Assembly (NCBI RefSeq): GCF_000422565.1
Contig: NZ_AUMA01000009.1
Location: 1-64,000 of the forward strand
Direction of reading: 5' to 3'
Length of the DNA stretch: 64,000 nt
Origin: Desulfovibrio aminophilus DSM 12254
Lineage (GTDB): Bacteria > Desulfobacterota > Desulfovibrionia > Desulfovibrionales > Desulfovibrionaceae
Each line of letters opens with the position of its first letter. Within the stretch, counting starts at the first letter, position 1. Positions 27,105 through 34,475 of the stretch are shown here, one piece after another. The notes below the pieces were generated by a model. It ran no database searches and was not told the DNA's origin. It worked only from the letters and a program-made list of their open reading frames with translations. The translations under genes were made by a program, and so were the position numbers.

Positions 27105-28766
27105 ATGGGCTCGACGCGCGGCCTCTACTTCGGGCGGACATCCCCGCCGCCCGTGGAACATGGCGGCCGCCTGCCCGTGGCCCTGGCCATTCCCGGCGAC
27201 AAGGGGCCGGCGCTCTCCACCTTGGGCTGGCAGGCCGTGTACCGGCTGCTGGCCGCCGAGGCGGAACTCTCGGTGGAGCGGTTCTTCCTCGGCCGGGGGC
27301 ACGACGTCCCCCTGTCGGAAGAAGGCAAGGCATCCCTGTCCTCGTTCCCGGTTCTGGCCTTGAGCGTCTCGTTCGAGGAGGACGTCCTCCGCCTCCTCCG
27401 AGCGCTCAAGGCCGCGGGAATCCCCAGGCTGCGAAGTGAGCGGCCCGATCCGCCCCTGCTGGTGGCGGGCGGGCCGCTCTGTTTTCTCAATCCCGCCCCC
27501 CTGGCCCCGTTCTGCGACCTGATCTGGGTGGGCGAGGCCGAGGCGGGCTTCGCGGACCTTCTCCGCGAACTCAAGGGGCACCTCTTCTCCGGCGGCGATC
27601 CCCAGGACTTTCTGGCCGCCGTGGCCGACCGGCCGGGCGTCTACGTCCCGGGCCGCACCCGCGCGGCCACGCCCAGGGTCGTGGCCGGGGACGGCGGCCC
27701 GCTCCTGGCCGAGCCCGCCTTCTCTTGCTTCACCGGACCCGAGGCCGTCTTCAAGGACGCCCTGCTCCTGGAAGTCAACCGGGGCTGTCCCTACGGCTGC
27801 CGCTTCTGCGCCGCCGGATACATCTACCGCCCGCCGCGCCACGCGGCCCTGGCCGACCTCCAGGCCATCGTGGAGGACATCCGGCCGCCCAAGGTCGGAC
27901 TGGTGGGCACGGCCCTCACGGACTGGCCGGACCTGCTGCCCTTCCTGCGCTGGCTCGACGAACGCAAGGTGAAGTTCTCCCTCTCCTCCCTGCGCGCCGA
28001 CGGGCTCACCGAGGAACTGCTGACCTTTCTGCGCGCCTGCGGGGTGCGCACCGTGACCCTGGCCCTGGAGGCCCCCAGCCGCCGCCTGCGGCTGGCCGCC
28101 AGCAAGAAGCTGGAGGAGGCCGACTTCCTGCGCGCCGTGGAACTCTGCGCCCGCCACGGGGTCAACCACCTGCGGGTCTACTGCATCATCGGCTGGCCCG
28201 ACGAGAACGAGGCCGACTACGAGGAGTTTTCCGGCTTCCTGGGCGAGATCGCGACCGCCCGGGAGCGCGGACAGGTGCGCAAGAAGGAGTTCCTGCGCCT
28301 GACCCTGGGCGTGAGCTGCCTGGTGCCCAAACCCTGGACACCGTTCCAGTGGGCGCCCATGGCCTCCGAGGAATACCTGGACGACGCCCTGCGCCGGATC
28401 AAGGCCATGCTCAAGCCCTACAAGGGTTTCAGCCTGTCCGGCGACGACGCCTTCCTGGCCCGGGTCCAGGGCCTCATCTCGCGGGGCGGCGAGGACGTGG
28501 CCGAACTTCTGCTTCTGGCCGCCGACCACGGCGGCTGGAAAAAAGGCCTGGCCCTCTGGGGCGGCGACATGTCCGCCGTGCTGGACCACGAGCGCGGCAA
28601 GGACGAGGCCTTTCCCTGGGAGGTCGTGGACCTGGGCGTCCGCCGCGAACACCTCCGGCGCGAGTGGGAGCGGAGCAAACAGGCCAAGCCCTCCCCGGGA
28701 TGCCCACCGGCGGGCTGCGAGGCCTGCGGCGTCTGCGGCCTGGGCCGCCGCCGAAACGGAACCTAG
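27105..28766 (+). CDS. B12-binding-type radical SAM protein, unknown substrate
   Basis: A 553-residue protein. Residues 1-200 resemble a degenerate cobalamin-binding-like N-terminal domain (YRLLAAEAELSVERFFL, SFEEDVLRLLRAL, VAGGPLCFLNPAPLAPFCDL). The radical SAM 4Fe-4S cluster is C228-x3-C232-x2-C235 in GCPYGCRFCAAGYIYRPPR, inside a TIM-barrel domain to about 450. The C-terminus carries an extra Cys-rich patch (CPPAGCEACGVCG) that could hold a further metal or cluster. Layout is that of the TIGR03960-like family. It starts 19 bp after ftsZ and may be transcribed with it. The substrate is not evident. Confidence 0.8.
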   Translation: MGSTRGLYFGRTSPPPVEHGGRLPVALAIPGDKGPALSTLGWQAVYRLLAAEAELSVERFFLGRGHDVPLSEEGKASLSSFPVLALSVSFEEDVLRLLRALKAAGIPRLRSERPDPPLLVAGGPLCFLNPAPLAPFCDLIWVGEAEAGFADLLRELKGHLFSGGDPQDFLAAVADRPGVYVPGRTRAATPRVVAGDGGPLLAEPAFSCFTGPEAVFKDALLLEVNRGCPYGCRFCAAGYIYRPPRHAALADLQAIVEDIRPPKVGLVGTALTDWPDLLPFLRWLDERKVKFSLSSLRADGLTEELLTFLRACGVRTVTLALEAPSRRLRLAASKKLEEADFLRAVELCARHGVNHLRVYCIIGWPDENEADYEEFSGFLGEIATARERGQVRKKEFLRLTLGVSCLVPKPWTPFQWAPMASEEYLDDALRRIKAMLKPYKGFSLSGDDAFLARVQGLISRGGEDVAELLLLAADHGGWKKGLALWGGDMSAVLDHERGKDEAFPWEVVDLGVRREHLRREWERSKQAKPSPGCPPAGCEACGVCGLGRRRNGT

Positions 28767-28784
28767 CGCCACGCCTGCACTCTC

Positions 28785-28822
28785 TTGCACAATCCGCGAA
28801 AATTGTGCATCATATTGCACAA
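28785..28822 (+). promoter_or_regulatory. Upstream activator palindromes for the ZraR-like regulator
   Basis: Three alternating copies of one half-site: TTGCACAAT (28785-28793), ATTGTGCA (28802-28809), ATTGCACAA (28814-28822). They form two overlapping perfect inverted repeats. The array is about 85 bp upstream of the sigma-54 -12 element, the usual place for an enhancer bound by an NtrC-type activator. Confidence 0.7.
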
Positions 28823-28873
28823 ATAGGCGCTTCAATTTGAGCGCAACACATCGGTATACAATGGGAATCATCC

Positions 28874-28890
28874 TTGGCACGGTCCCTGCT
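28874..28890 (+). promoter_or_regulatory. Sigma-54 promoter of zraP
   Basis: TTGGCACGGTCCCTGCT fits the -24/-12 consensus (TGGCACG-N4-TTGCW) with one mismatch and the obligatory GG-N10-GC spacing (GG 28876-28877, GC 28888-28889). It lies about 46 bp before the zraP start. Confidence 0.8.
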
Positions 28891-28935
28891 ATTCCTCTTC
28901 ATTCTTTCCCGCACCGTGCACATGGAGGTATGCGC

Positions 28936-29397
28936 ATGAGCAAACGTTCGGTAATGGCGATCGCGGCCCTGGCCGCCCTGCTGGCCCTCTCGGCCGTGGC
29001 CTTCGCGGGCCAGGGACGCGGACCGGGAGGCGGCATGGGCTCGCTCTACGCCGGGCTGACCCCGGAGAAACAGGCCGCCGTGGACAAGATCTTCGAGAAG
29101 CATCAGAAGAAGATCTTCGAGCTGCGGGAGCAGTATTGGGCCAAGGACACCGAGCTGGACGCCTTGACCGCCTCGGGCAAGGCCGAGAAGGCCGACATCC
29201 AGTCCCTGGTGGCCGACATGTCCAAGATCCGGCTTCAACTGGACCAGGAGCGTCAGGCCTTGGCCGCCGAACTGTCCAAGGAAACCGGCGTGAAGTTCGG
29301 TCCCGGCGGCGGTTTCGGCCCCGGCATGGGCTTCGGTCCTGGCGGCTGCCCCGGCTACGGCGGCTGCGCCGGGTCCGGCGGCTGCCCCGCATACTAG
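28936..29397 (+). CDS. zraP: ZraP-like periplasmic metal-responsive chaperone
   Basis: A 153-residue exported protein. Signal peptide 1-24 (MSKRSVMAIAALAALLALSA, cleaved after AFA). The mature protein opens Gly / Met-rich (GQGRGPGGGMGSLYAGLTPE), then has a long helical hairpin (residues about 40-115) of the CpxP / Spy / ZraP type. It ends in a Gly-rich tail with three cysteines (CPGYGGCAGSGGCPAY). ZraP family members are induced by zinc or envelope stress and act as chaperones and feedback partners of ZraS. The Cys tail is unusual. The start at 28936 is set by GGAGG seven bases upstream rather than the in-frame ATG at 28930. Confidence 0.8.
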   Translation: MSKRSVMAIAALAALLALSAVAFAGQGRGPGGGMGSLYAGLTPEKQAAVDKIFEKHQKKIFELREQYWAKDTELDALTASGKAEKADIQSLVADMSKIRLQLDQERQALAAELSKETGVKFGPGGGFGPGMGFGPGGCPGYGGCAGSGGCPAY

Positions 29398-29533
29398 AAG
29401 GTTTCTTCGTCAATCACCGGGAACGCGCGGGGCGGTTCGGGATGGCCCCGGGCCGCCCCTGTCCGCGTCCCGAGGGGATCGACGGAACCGGTCCCGGCCG
29501 CGCACGCTCGGGCCGCCGGAACCCGGAACAGGC

Positions 29534-31318
29534 ATGGAAATCCGTCAGTCGAACAAGGAACAGGGGCCCATCGTGGCCGCGGTCCTGGCCCTCATCCTCC
29601 TGGGCCTGGGCAGTCTTTTCCTGACCTGGCAGAGCATCGAACGCCAGCGTCGGATCGTGGACGAGCACATGGTCCTTTCCGGCCGGGCCATTCTCTCCGG
29701 CGTCGAGGCCAACCTCTCCCGGGCCATGCGCGGCCTGCGCCAGAGCCCGAACATGGCCGGCGCGGCCCGCTCCCTGATCAAGGAACTGCTCCAGGAACTC
29801 GCCACTTCCGACGACATCGCCTTCGCCGGGATCTACGGCCCGGACGGCGGACTGCTCATCTCTTCCGGCAAGGACTCCGAAGAGTCCAAGCCGGGCCTGC
29901 CCGCCGAAGCCCTGGAATCCCTGGAGCGCGACGGTTTCTGGTTCGGACTGGCGCTCATCGGGAACAAGCGTGTCCTGCTCTCCGGGCTCCAGGCCCGGCC
30001 CGGACTCTCCATGTTCTGCAATTTCGCCGGACGCCCGCACGAGTCCGAAGAGGAGCCCGGCCTTGGCCGCGGCCGCGGCGGCATGGGCTTCGGCCGCCAC
30101 CAGGGCGGCGAGGCTCCGCCGGTCTACCTCGTGGTGGGTCTGAACGCCGAGCGCCACCTGACCCAGTTCAACCAGTACCGCCGCGCGGCCCTGATCCAGA
30201 CCGGCTATGTGCTCCTGGCCGCCATAGTGCTCTGGTCCCTGGCCTTCGCCTACCTCCGCCGCCGCGAACAGGCGCAGAAGCTCGTGCGCCTGGAACAGTT
30301 CCAGTCCAAGCTCCTGGACCACATGCCCGACGGTCTGGTGACCCTGGGCAGCAACGGCGAAATCCTGGCCGCCAACGGCTCGGCCGTTCGCCTGCTGTGC
30401 AGCGAGGACTGCAAGGACGCGGCCTGCCTGGCCGGACGCAACTGGTCCGAGTTCCCCTTCCCCGCCGGACAGGGTCGCCCGGAATGGCGGCAGCACGAAT
30501 ACCGGGGTCAGCTCCTGGAAGTTCTGGCCCTGCCCTACCGCAACGCCGAGGAGGAGAAGGGCGCGCCGGACAGCCTCGTGCTCATCCGCGACCGCACCGA
30601 AATCCGGGCCCTGGAGGAAGACCTCAACGAGGCCCGCCGTCTGGCCGCCATCGGCTCCCTGGCCGCGGGCGTGGCCCACGAGGTGCGCAACCCCCTGAGC
30701 TCCCTGCGCGGCTTCGCCCAGCTCTTCGCCGACAAGCTCAAGGGCCAGAAGCCCCTGGACTCCTACGCCGCCACCATGGTCCAGGAGGCCGACCGCCTGA
30801 ACCGCGTGGTCACGGACCTGCTTTTCCTGGCCCGCCCCCGGGAGCTGGCTCCCGCCGAAATCGACTTGGCCCAGGCCGGAGCCACGCTCTTCGACCTGCT
30901 CAAGCTCGACCTGGAGCACAAACACGTGGCCGCGACCCTGGACCTGGAAGCCCCGACGGTCCACGCCGACCCCGACGGACTCCGGCAGGTGCTCCTGAAC
31001 CTGGCGGTGAACAGCCTGGAGGCCCTCGGCGAGGAAGGCGGACGCATCGAGATATCCTCGCGCCGCAACGGCTCGGGCGTCTGGATCACTGTCACGGACA
31101 ACGGCCCGGGCATGCCCGAGGAGGTCCGCCGCCAGGCCCTGGAGCCCTTCTTCACCGCCAAGACCCAGGGCACGGGCCTCGGACTGGCCATCGTCCAGAC
31201 CATCATGCGCGGGCACAAGGGCAAGGTGCTCATCGAGTCCGAGCCCGGCCGGGGCGCCAGCGTGAAGCTCTTCTTCCCCGATCCGGCGCCCGCCGCCGAA
31301 ACCACGGAGACCCTATGA
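29534..31318 (+). CDS. zraS: ZraS-like membrane sensor histidine kinase
   Basis: A 594-residue kinase. Two membrane helices (about 12-32 and 220-240) flank a periplasmic sensor of about 185 residues with a Gly / Arg / His-rich loop (GLGRGRGGMGFGRHQGG). A PAS domain follows (about 255-355), then HisKA with phosphoacceptor H382 in AAGVAHEVRNPLSSL and HATPase_c with NLAVNSLEAL, TDNGPGMP and GTGLGLAIV. It should sense envelope metal or stress and phosphorylate the next gene product, whose start overlaps its stop (ATGA). A GC-rich hairpin (29429-29459) lies in the 136-bp gap after zraP and may lower read-through. Confidence 0.85.
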   Translation: MEIRQSNKEQGPIVAAVLALILLGLGSLFLTWQSIERQRRIVDEHMVLSGRAILSGVEANLSRAMRGLRQSPNMAGAARSLIKELLQELATSDDIAFAGIYGPDGGLLISSGKDSEESKPGLPAEALESLERDGFWFGLALIGNKRVLLSGLQARPGLSMFCNFAGRPHESEEEPGLGRGRGGMGFGRHQGGEAPPVYLVVGLNAERHLTQFNQYRRAALIQTGYVLLAAIVLWSLAFAYLRRREQAQKLVRLEQFQSKLLDHMPDGLVTLGSNGEILAANGSAVRLLCSEDCKDAACLAGRNWSEFPFPAGQGRPEWRQHEYRGQLLEVLALPYRNAEEEKGAPDSLVLIRDRTEIRALEEDLNEARRLAAIGSLAAGVAHEVRNPLSSLRGFAQLFADKLKGQKPLDSYAATMVQEADRLNRVVTDLLFLARPRELAPAEIDLAQAGATLFDLLKLDLEHKHVAATLDLEAPTVHADPDGLRQVLLNLAVNSLEALGEEGGRIEISSRRNGSGVWITVTDNGPGMPEEVRRQALEPFFTAKTQGTGLGLAIVQTIMRGHKGKVLIESEPGRGASVKLFFPDPAPAAETTETL

Positions 31319-32688
31319 ACGACGACATCCGCACCGTGCTCGTGGTGGACGACGAGGCCGGGCATCGGCTCATGGTCCGCGCCGTCCTGGAGGACGCGGG
31401 CTGGAACGTGCTCGAGGCCGGTTCCGGCGAGGCCGCCCTCCAGGTTCTGTCCCGCCAGCCCGGGGGCCTGCCCCACGTGGCCCTGGTGGACATGCGCATG
31501 CCCGGCATGGACGGCCTGACGCTCCTGCGCGAACTGCACGCCCGGCGGCCCGGCCTGCCCGTGGTCCTGCTCACCGCCTTCGGCTCGGTGGGCACGGCCG
31601 TGGAGGCCATGAAACACGGGGCCTTCGACTATCTGACCAAGCCCGCCGACAACGAGGAACTCAAGGCCGTCCTGGACAAGAGCTACGAGTACCGCCGCCT
31701 GCTGGACGAGAACGACCGCCTGCGCCGCCGCGCCGGGGGCGAGGGCCCCGTGCTCGTGGGCGCGAGCGCGGGCATGAATCATGTGCGCGAACTCATCGAC
31801 CAGGCCGGCCCCAGCGAGGCCTCGGTGCTCATTCTGGGCGAGTCCGGCACGGGCAAGGAGCTGGTGGCCGAGGGCCTGCACCGGGCCAGTTCCCGGGCCG
31901 CCCGGCCGCTCATCAAGGTCAACTGCGCGGCCCTGCCGGAAAACCTGCTGGAAAGCGAACTCTTCGGCTACGTCAAGGGCGCCTTCACCGGCGCGGTCAA
32001 GGACAAACCCGGCCGCTTCCAACTGGCCGCCGGGGGCACGCTCTTCCTGGACGAGATCGGGGAGATGCCCGCCGCGCTCCAGGCCAAGCTTCTGCGCGCC
32101 CTGCAGGAGAAGGTCGTGGAGCCCCTGGGCGGGGTCAAGGCCGTGGAGACCGACGTGCGCGTGGTGGCAGCCACCAACCGAGATCTGGCCGCCGAGATCA
32201 AGGCCGGACGCTTCCGCGAAGATCTCTATTACCGCCTGGCCGTGCTGGAGATCGACATCCCGCCCCTGCGCGACCGGGTGGAGGATCTGCCGCTGCTGGT
32301 CAGCCACCTCATGGGCAAGCTCGGCAAGAAGAACAACAAGGAAATCCGCAGCGTGACCCCGGCCTTCCTGGACGCCCTCTCGCACTACCACTGGCCCGGC
32401 AACGTGCGCGAGCTGGAGAACGTGCTCGAACGCGCTCTGATCCTCTCGCGTTCGGACGTGCTGGGGCCCGAACTCCTGCCGCCGCAAATCCTCGGACCCC
32501 AGCCCGAACAGGCCGCGAGCCCGGCGGCCCCGGCCGCGCCCGCCTCCCTGGAGGACGCCGAGCGCGAGGCCCTGGTGCGGGCCCTGGGGGCCCACGGCGG
32601 ACACCGCGAAAAGACCGCCGACGCCCTGGGCATCTCGCGGCGGACCCTGCAATACAAGCTCAAGCGCTTCGGGCTCACGCGGCGCTGA
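31315..32688 (+). CDS. zraR: ZraR-like sigma-54-dependent response regulator
   Basis: A 457-residue NtrC-family activator. Receiver domain 1-120 with acidic pair VVDDE and phosphoacceptor D59 (LVDMRMPGMDG). AAA+ domain about 145-380 with Walker A GESGTGKE, the sigma-54-contacting GAFTGA at 222-227, Walker B GGTLFLDEIGEMP, and arginine-finger region. C-terminal Fis-type helix-turn-helix (KTADALGISRRTLQYKLKRF). The module also carries a fitting sigma-54 promoter and palindromes upstream of zraP, so autogenous control of zraP is the obvious model. Confidence 0.9.
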   Translation: MNDDIRTVLVVDDEAGHRLMVRAVLEDAGWNVLEAGSGEAALQVLSRQPGGLPHVALVDMRMPGMDGLTLLRELHARRPGLPVVLLTAFGSVGTAVEAMKHGAFDYLTKPADNEELKAVLDKSYEYRRLLDENDRLRRRAGGEGPVLVGASAGMNHVRELIDQAGPSEASVLILGESGTGKELVAEGLHRASSRAARPLIKVNCAALPENLLESELFGYVKGAFTGAVKDKPGRFQLAAGGTLFLDEIGEMPAALQAKLLRALQEKVVEPLGGVKAVETDVRVVAATNRDLAAEIKAGRFREDLYYRLAVLEIDIPPLRDRVEDLPLLVSHLMGKLGKKNNKEIRSVTPAFLDALSHYHWPGNVRELENVLERALILSRSDVLGPELLPPQILGPQPEQAASPAAPAAPASLEDAEREALVRALGAHGGHREKTADALGISRRTLQYKLKRFGLTRR

Positions 32689-32694
32689 GCGCGT

Positions 32695-32723
32695 TTGACA
32701 AGAACGCCCGGGACCGCTACTTC
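32695..32723 (+). promoter_or_regulatory. Candidate promoter for nfu-gltX
   Basis: Consensus TTGACA (32695-32700), 17-bp spacer and TACTTC (32718-32723), 33 bp upstream of the Nfu-type gene. The -35 is perfect and the -10 weak. Confidence 0.5.
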
Positions 32724-32755
32724 AAAGCCCCCCACAACCGACCCGGAGGTACGTC

Positions 32756-32980
32756 ATGCGCGAACAAGTGCTGGCAGCCATCGCCAAAATCCGCCCCGTG
32801 CTCCAGAACGACGGCGGCGACATCGAACTGGTCGAGATCACCCCCGAGGGAGTGGTCAAGGTTCGCCTGCAGGGCGCCTGCAAGGGCTGTCCCATGTCCC
32901 GCATGACCCTCAAGCACGGCGTCGAGCGGGTCATCCTCAAGGAGGTCCCGGCCGTGAAATCCGTCGAGGCCGTGGACTAG
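32756..32980 (+). CDS. NifU C-terminal-domain (Nfu) Fe-S scaffold
   Basis: A 74-residue stand-alone Nfu domain that can carry and hand over 4Fe-4S clusters to apo-proteins in the cytoplasm. Family signature PVLQNDGGDIELVEI and the cluster-binding C-K-G-C motif in LQGACKGCPMSRMTLKHGVE are intact. Full domain length with no A-type or NifU N-terminal partner attached. Good GGAGG ribosome site. It lies nine bases upstream of gltX, probably in the same transcript. Confidence 0.9.
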   Translation: MREQVLAAIAKIRPVLQNDGGDIELVEITPEGVVKVRLQGACKGCPMSRMTLKHGVERVILKEVPAVKSVEAVD

Positions 32981-32988
32981 GAGCCGCA

Positions 32989-34398
32989 ATGAGCCAGATC
33001 GTCACCCGTTTCGCCCCCAGCCCCACGGGCTACCTGCACATCGGCGGGGCGCGCACCGCCCTGTTCTCCTGGCTGCTGGCCCGCCACTCCGGCGGACGTT
33101 TCCTGCTGCGCATCGAGGACACCGACCTCGAACGCTCCACGCCCGAAGCCACCCAGGCCATTCTCGATTCCATGCGGTGGCTCGATCTGCACTCCGACGG
33201 CGAGATCGTCTACCAGCAGGCCAGGGCCGCGCGCCACAACGAGGTCATCGACCAGCTCGTGGCCCTGGGCCAAGCCTACTGGTGCGACTGCGCCAAGGAG
33301 CGGGTGGAGGCCATGCGCGAGAAGGCCCGCGCCGAGGGCCGCAAGCCCAAGTACGACGGTTCCTGCCGCGAGCGGGGCCTGGGCCCGGGCGAGGGCCGCG
33401 TGGTGCGCATGAAGACCCCGCTGGACGGCTCCGTGGCCTACAAGGACATGGTCAAGGGCCCCATCGCCGTGGCCTGCGAGGAGCTGGACGACATGATCCT
33501 GCGCCGCTCCGACGGCTCGCCGACCTACAACCTGGCCGTGGTGGTGGACGACCACGACATGGGCGTGACCCACGTGCTGCGCGGCGACGACCACGTGAAC
33601 AACACCCCGCGCCAGATCCTCATCTACCGCGCCCTGGGCTGGGACGTGCCCGAATTCGGCCACGTGCCCATGATCCTCGGCCCGGACAAGAAGAAGCTCT
33701 CCAAACGCCACGGCGCGCTCTCGGTCATGGAATACGAGAAGATGGGCTACCTGCCCGAAGCCGTGCTCAACTATCTGGCCCGCCTGGGCTGGTCCCACGG
33801 CGACCAGGAAATCTTCTCCCGCGGCGAGCTGGTGGCCTGCTTCAGCACCGAGAACCTGGGCAACTCCCCGGCGGTCTTCGACACCCAGAAGCTGGAGTGG
33901 CTCAACGCCCACTACATCAAGGAATCCGACCCGGCGAGGCTGGCCGTCCTGCTGCGCGACTTCCTGGGCCGCGACCTGGGCCCCGAGGCCCTGGCCGACA
34001 CGCCCCAGATCCTGCTGGAGGCCGTGGTTCCGCTGCTCCAGCCCCGGGCCAAGACCCTGGTGGAGATGGCCGAGATGGCCCGCTTCTTCGTGGTCGACGC
34101 GGCGTTCATCGCCTTCGACGAGAAGGCCGTGCGCCAGCACCTCACCCCGGAGAACCGCACCCTGGTGGAGGAGTACGCCGACGCCCTCGAGCACCTGGAG
34201 GGCGGCTTCGACGAGGCCGCCATGGAGCCCATGACCGAGGCCTTCCTCTCCGCCCGCGACCTCAAGTTCAAGGCCGTGGCCCAGCCCCTGCGCGTGGCCC
34301 TCACCGGCCGCACCGTGAGCCCCGGCCTGTTCGAGACCATGCGCGTGCTCGGCCGGGAGCAGACCCTCAAGCGCCTGCGCCGGGTCACGGAACTCTAG
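32989..34398 (+). CDS. gltX: Glutamyl-tRNA synthetase
   Basis: A 469-residue class I synthetase charging tRNA-Glu (and possibly tRNA-Gln when a GatCAB pathway is used). The HIGH-type motif lies in TRFAPSPTGYLHIGGART at the N-terminus and the KMSKS-type loop is KKLSKRHGALSV. Catalytic-domain signatures RIEDTDLERS and GDDHVNNTPRQI are present. A variable zinc-type region shows CDCAKERVEAM with CRERG. The C-terminal anticodon-binding domain is complete. Starts at the ATG at 32989. Confidence 0.95.
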   Translation: MSQIVTRFAPSPTGYLHIGGARTALFSWLLARHSGGRFLLRIEDTDLERSTPEATQAILDSMRWLDLHSDGEIVYQQARAARHNEVIDQLVALGQAYWCDCAKERVEAMREKARAEGRKPKYDGSCRERGLGPGEGRVVRMKTPLDGSVAYKDMVKGPIAVACEELDDMILRRSDGSPTYNLAVVVDDHDMGVTHVLRGDDHVNNTPRQILIYRALGWDVPEFGHVPMILGPDKKKLSKRHGALSVMEYEKMGYLPEAVLNYLARLGWSHGDQEIFSRGELVACFSTENLGNSPAVFDTQKLEWLNAHYIKESDPARLAVLLRDFLGRDLGPEALADTPQILLEAVVPLLQPRAKTLVEMAEMARFFVVDAAFIAFDEKAVRQHLTPENRTLVEEYADALEHLEGGFDEAAMEPMTEAFLSARDLKFKAVAQPLRVALTGRTVSPGLFETMRVLGREQTLKRLRRVTEL

Positions 34399-34475
34399 GA
34401 AAAGCGTCCTTGCCTCGGGGCGGGTCCGGCGGTATCCTCAATCCGCTTGGCCCGACCCCGACGCGGAGGACGACC

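Noticed and set aside
29429-29459. Terminator between zraP and the sensor kinase
   Set aside because: The GC-rich hairpin has a large imperfect loop and no T-run; at most an attenuator, so it is mentioned only with the kinase.
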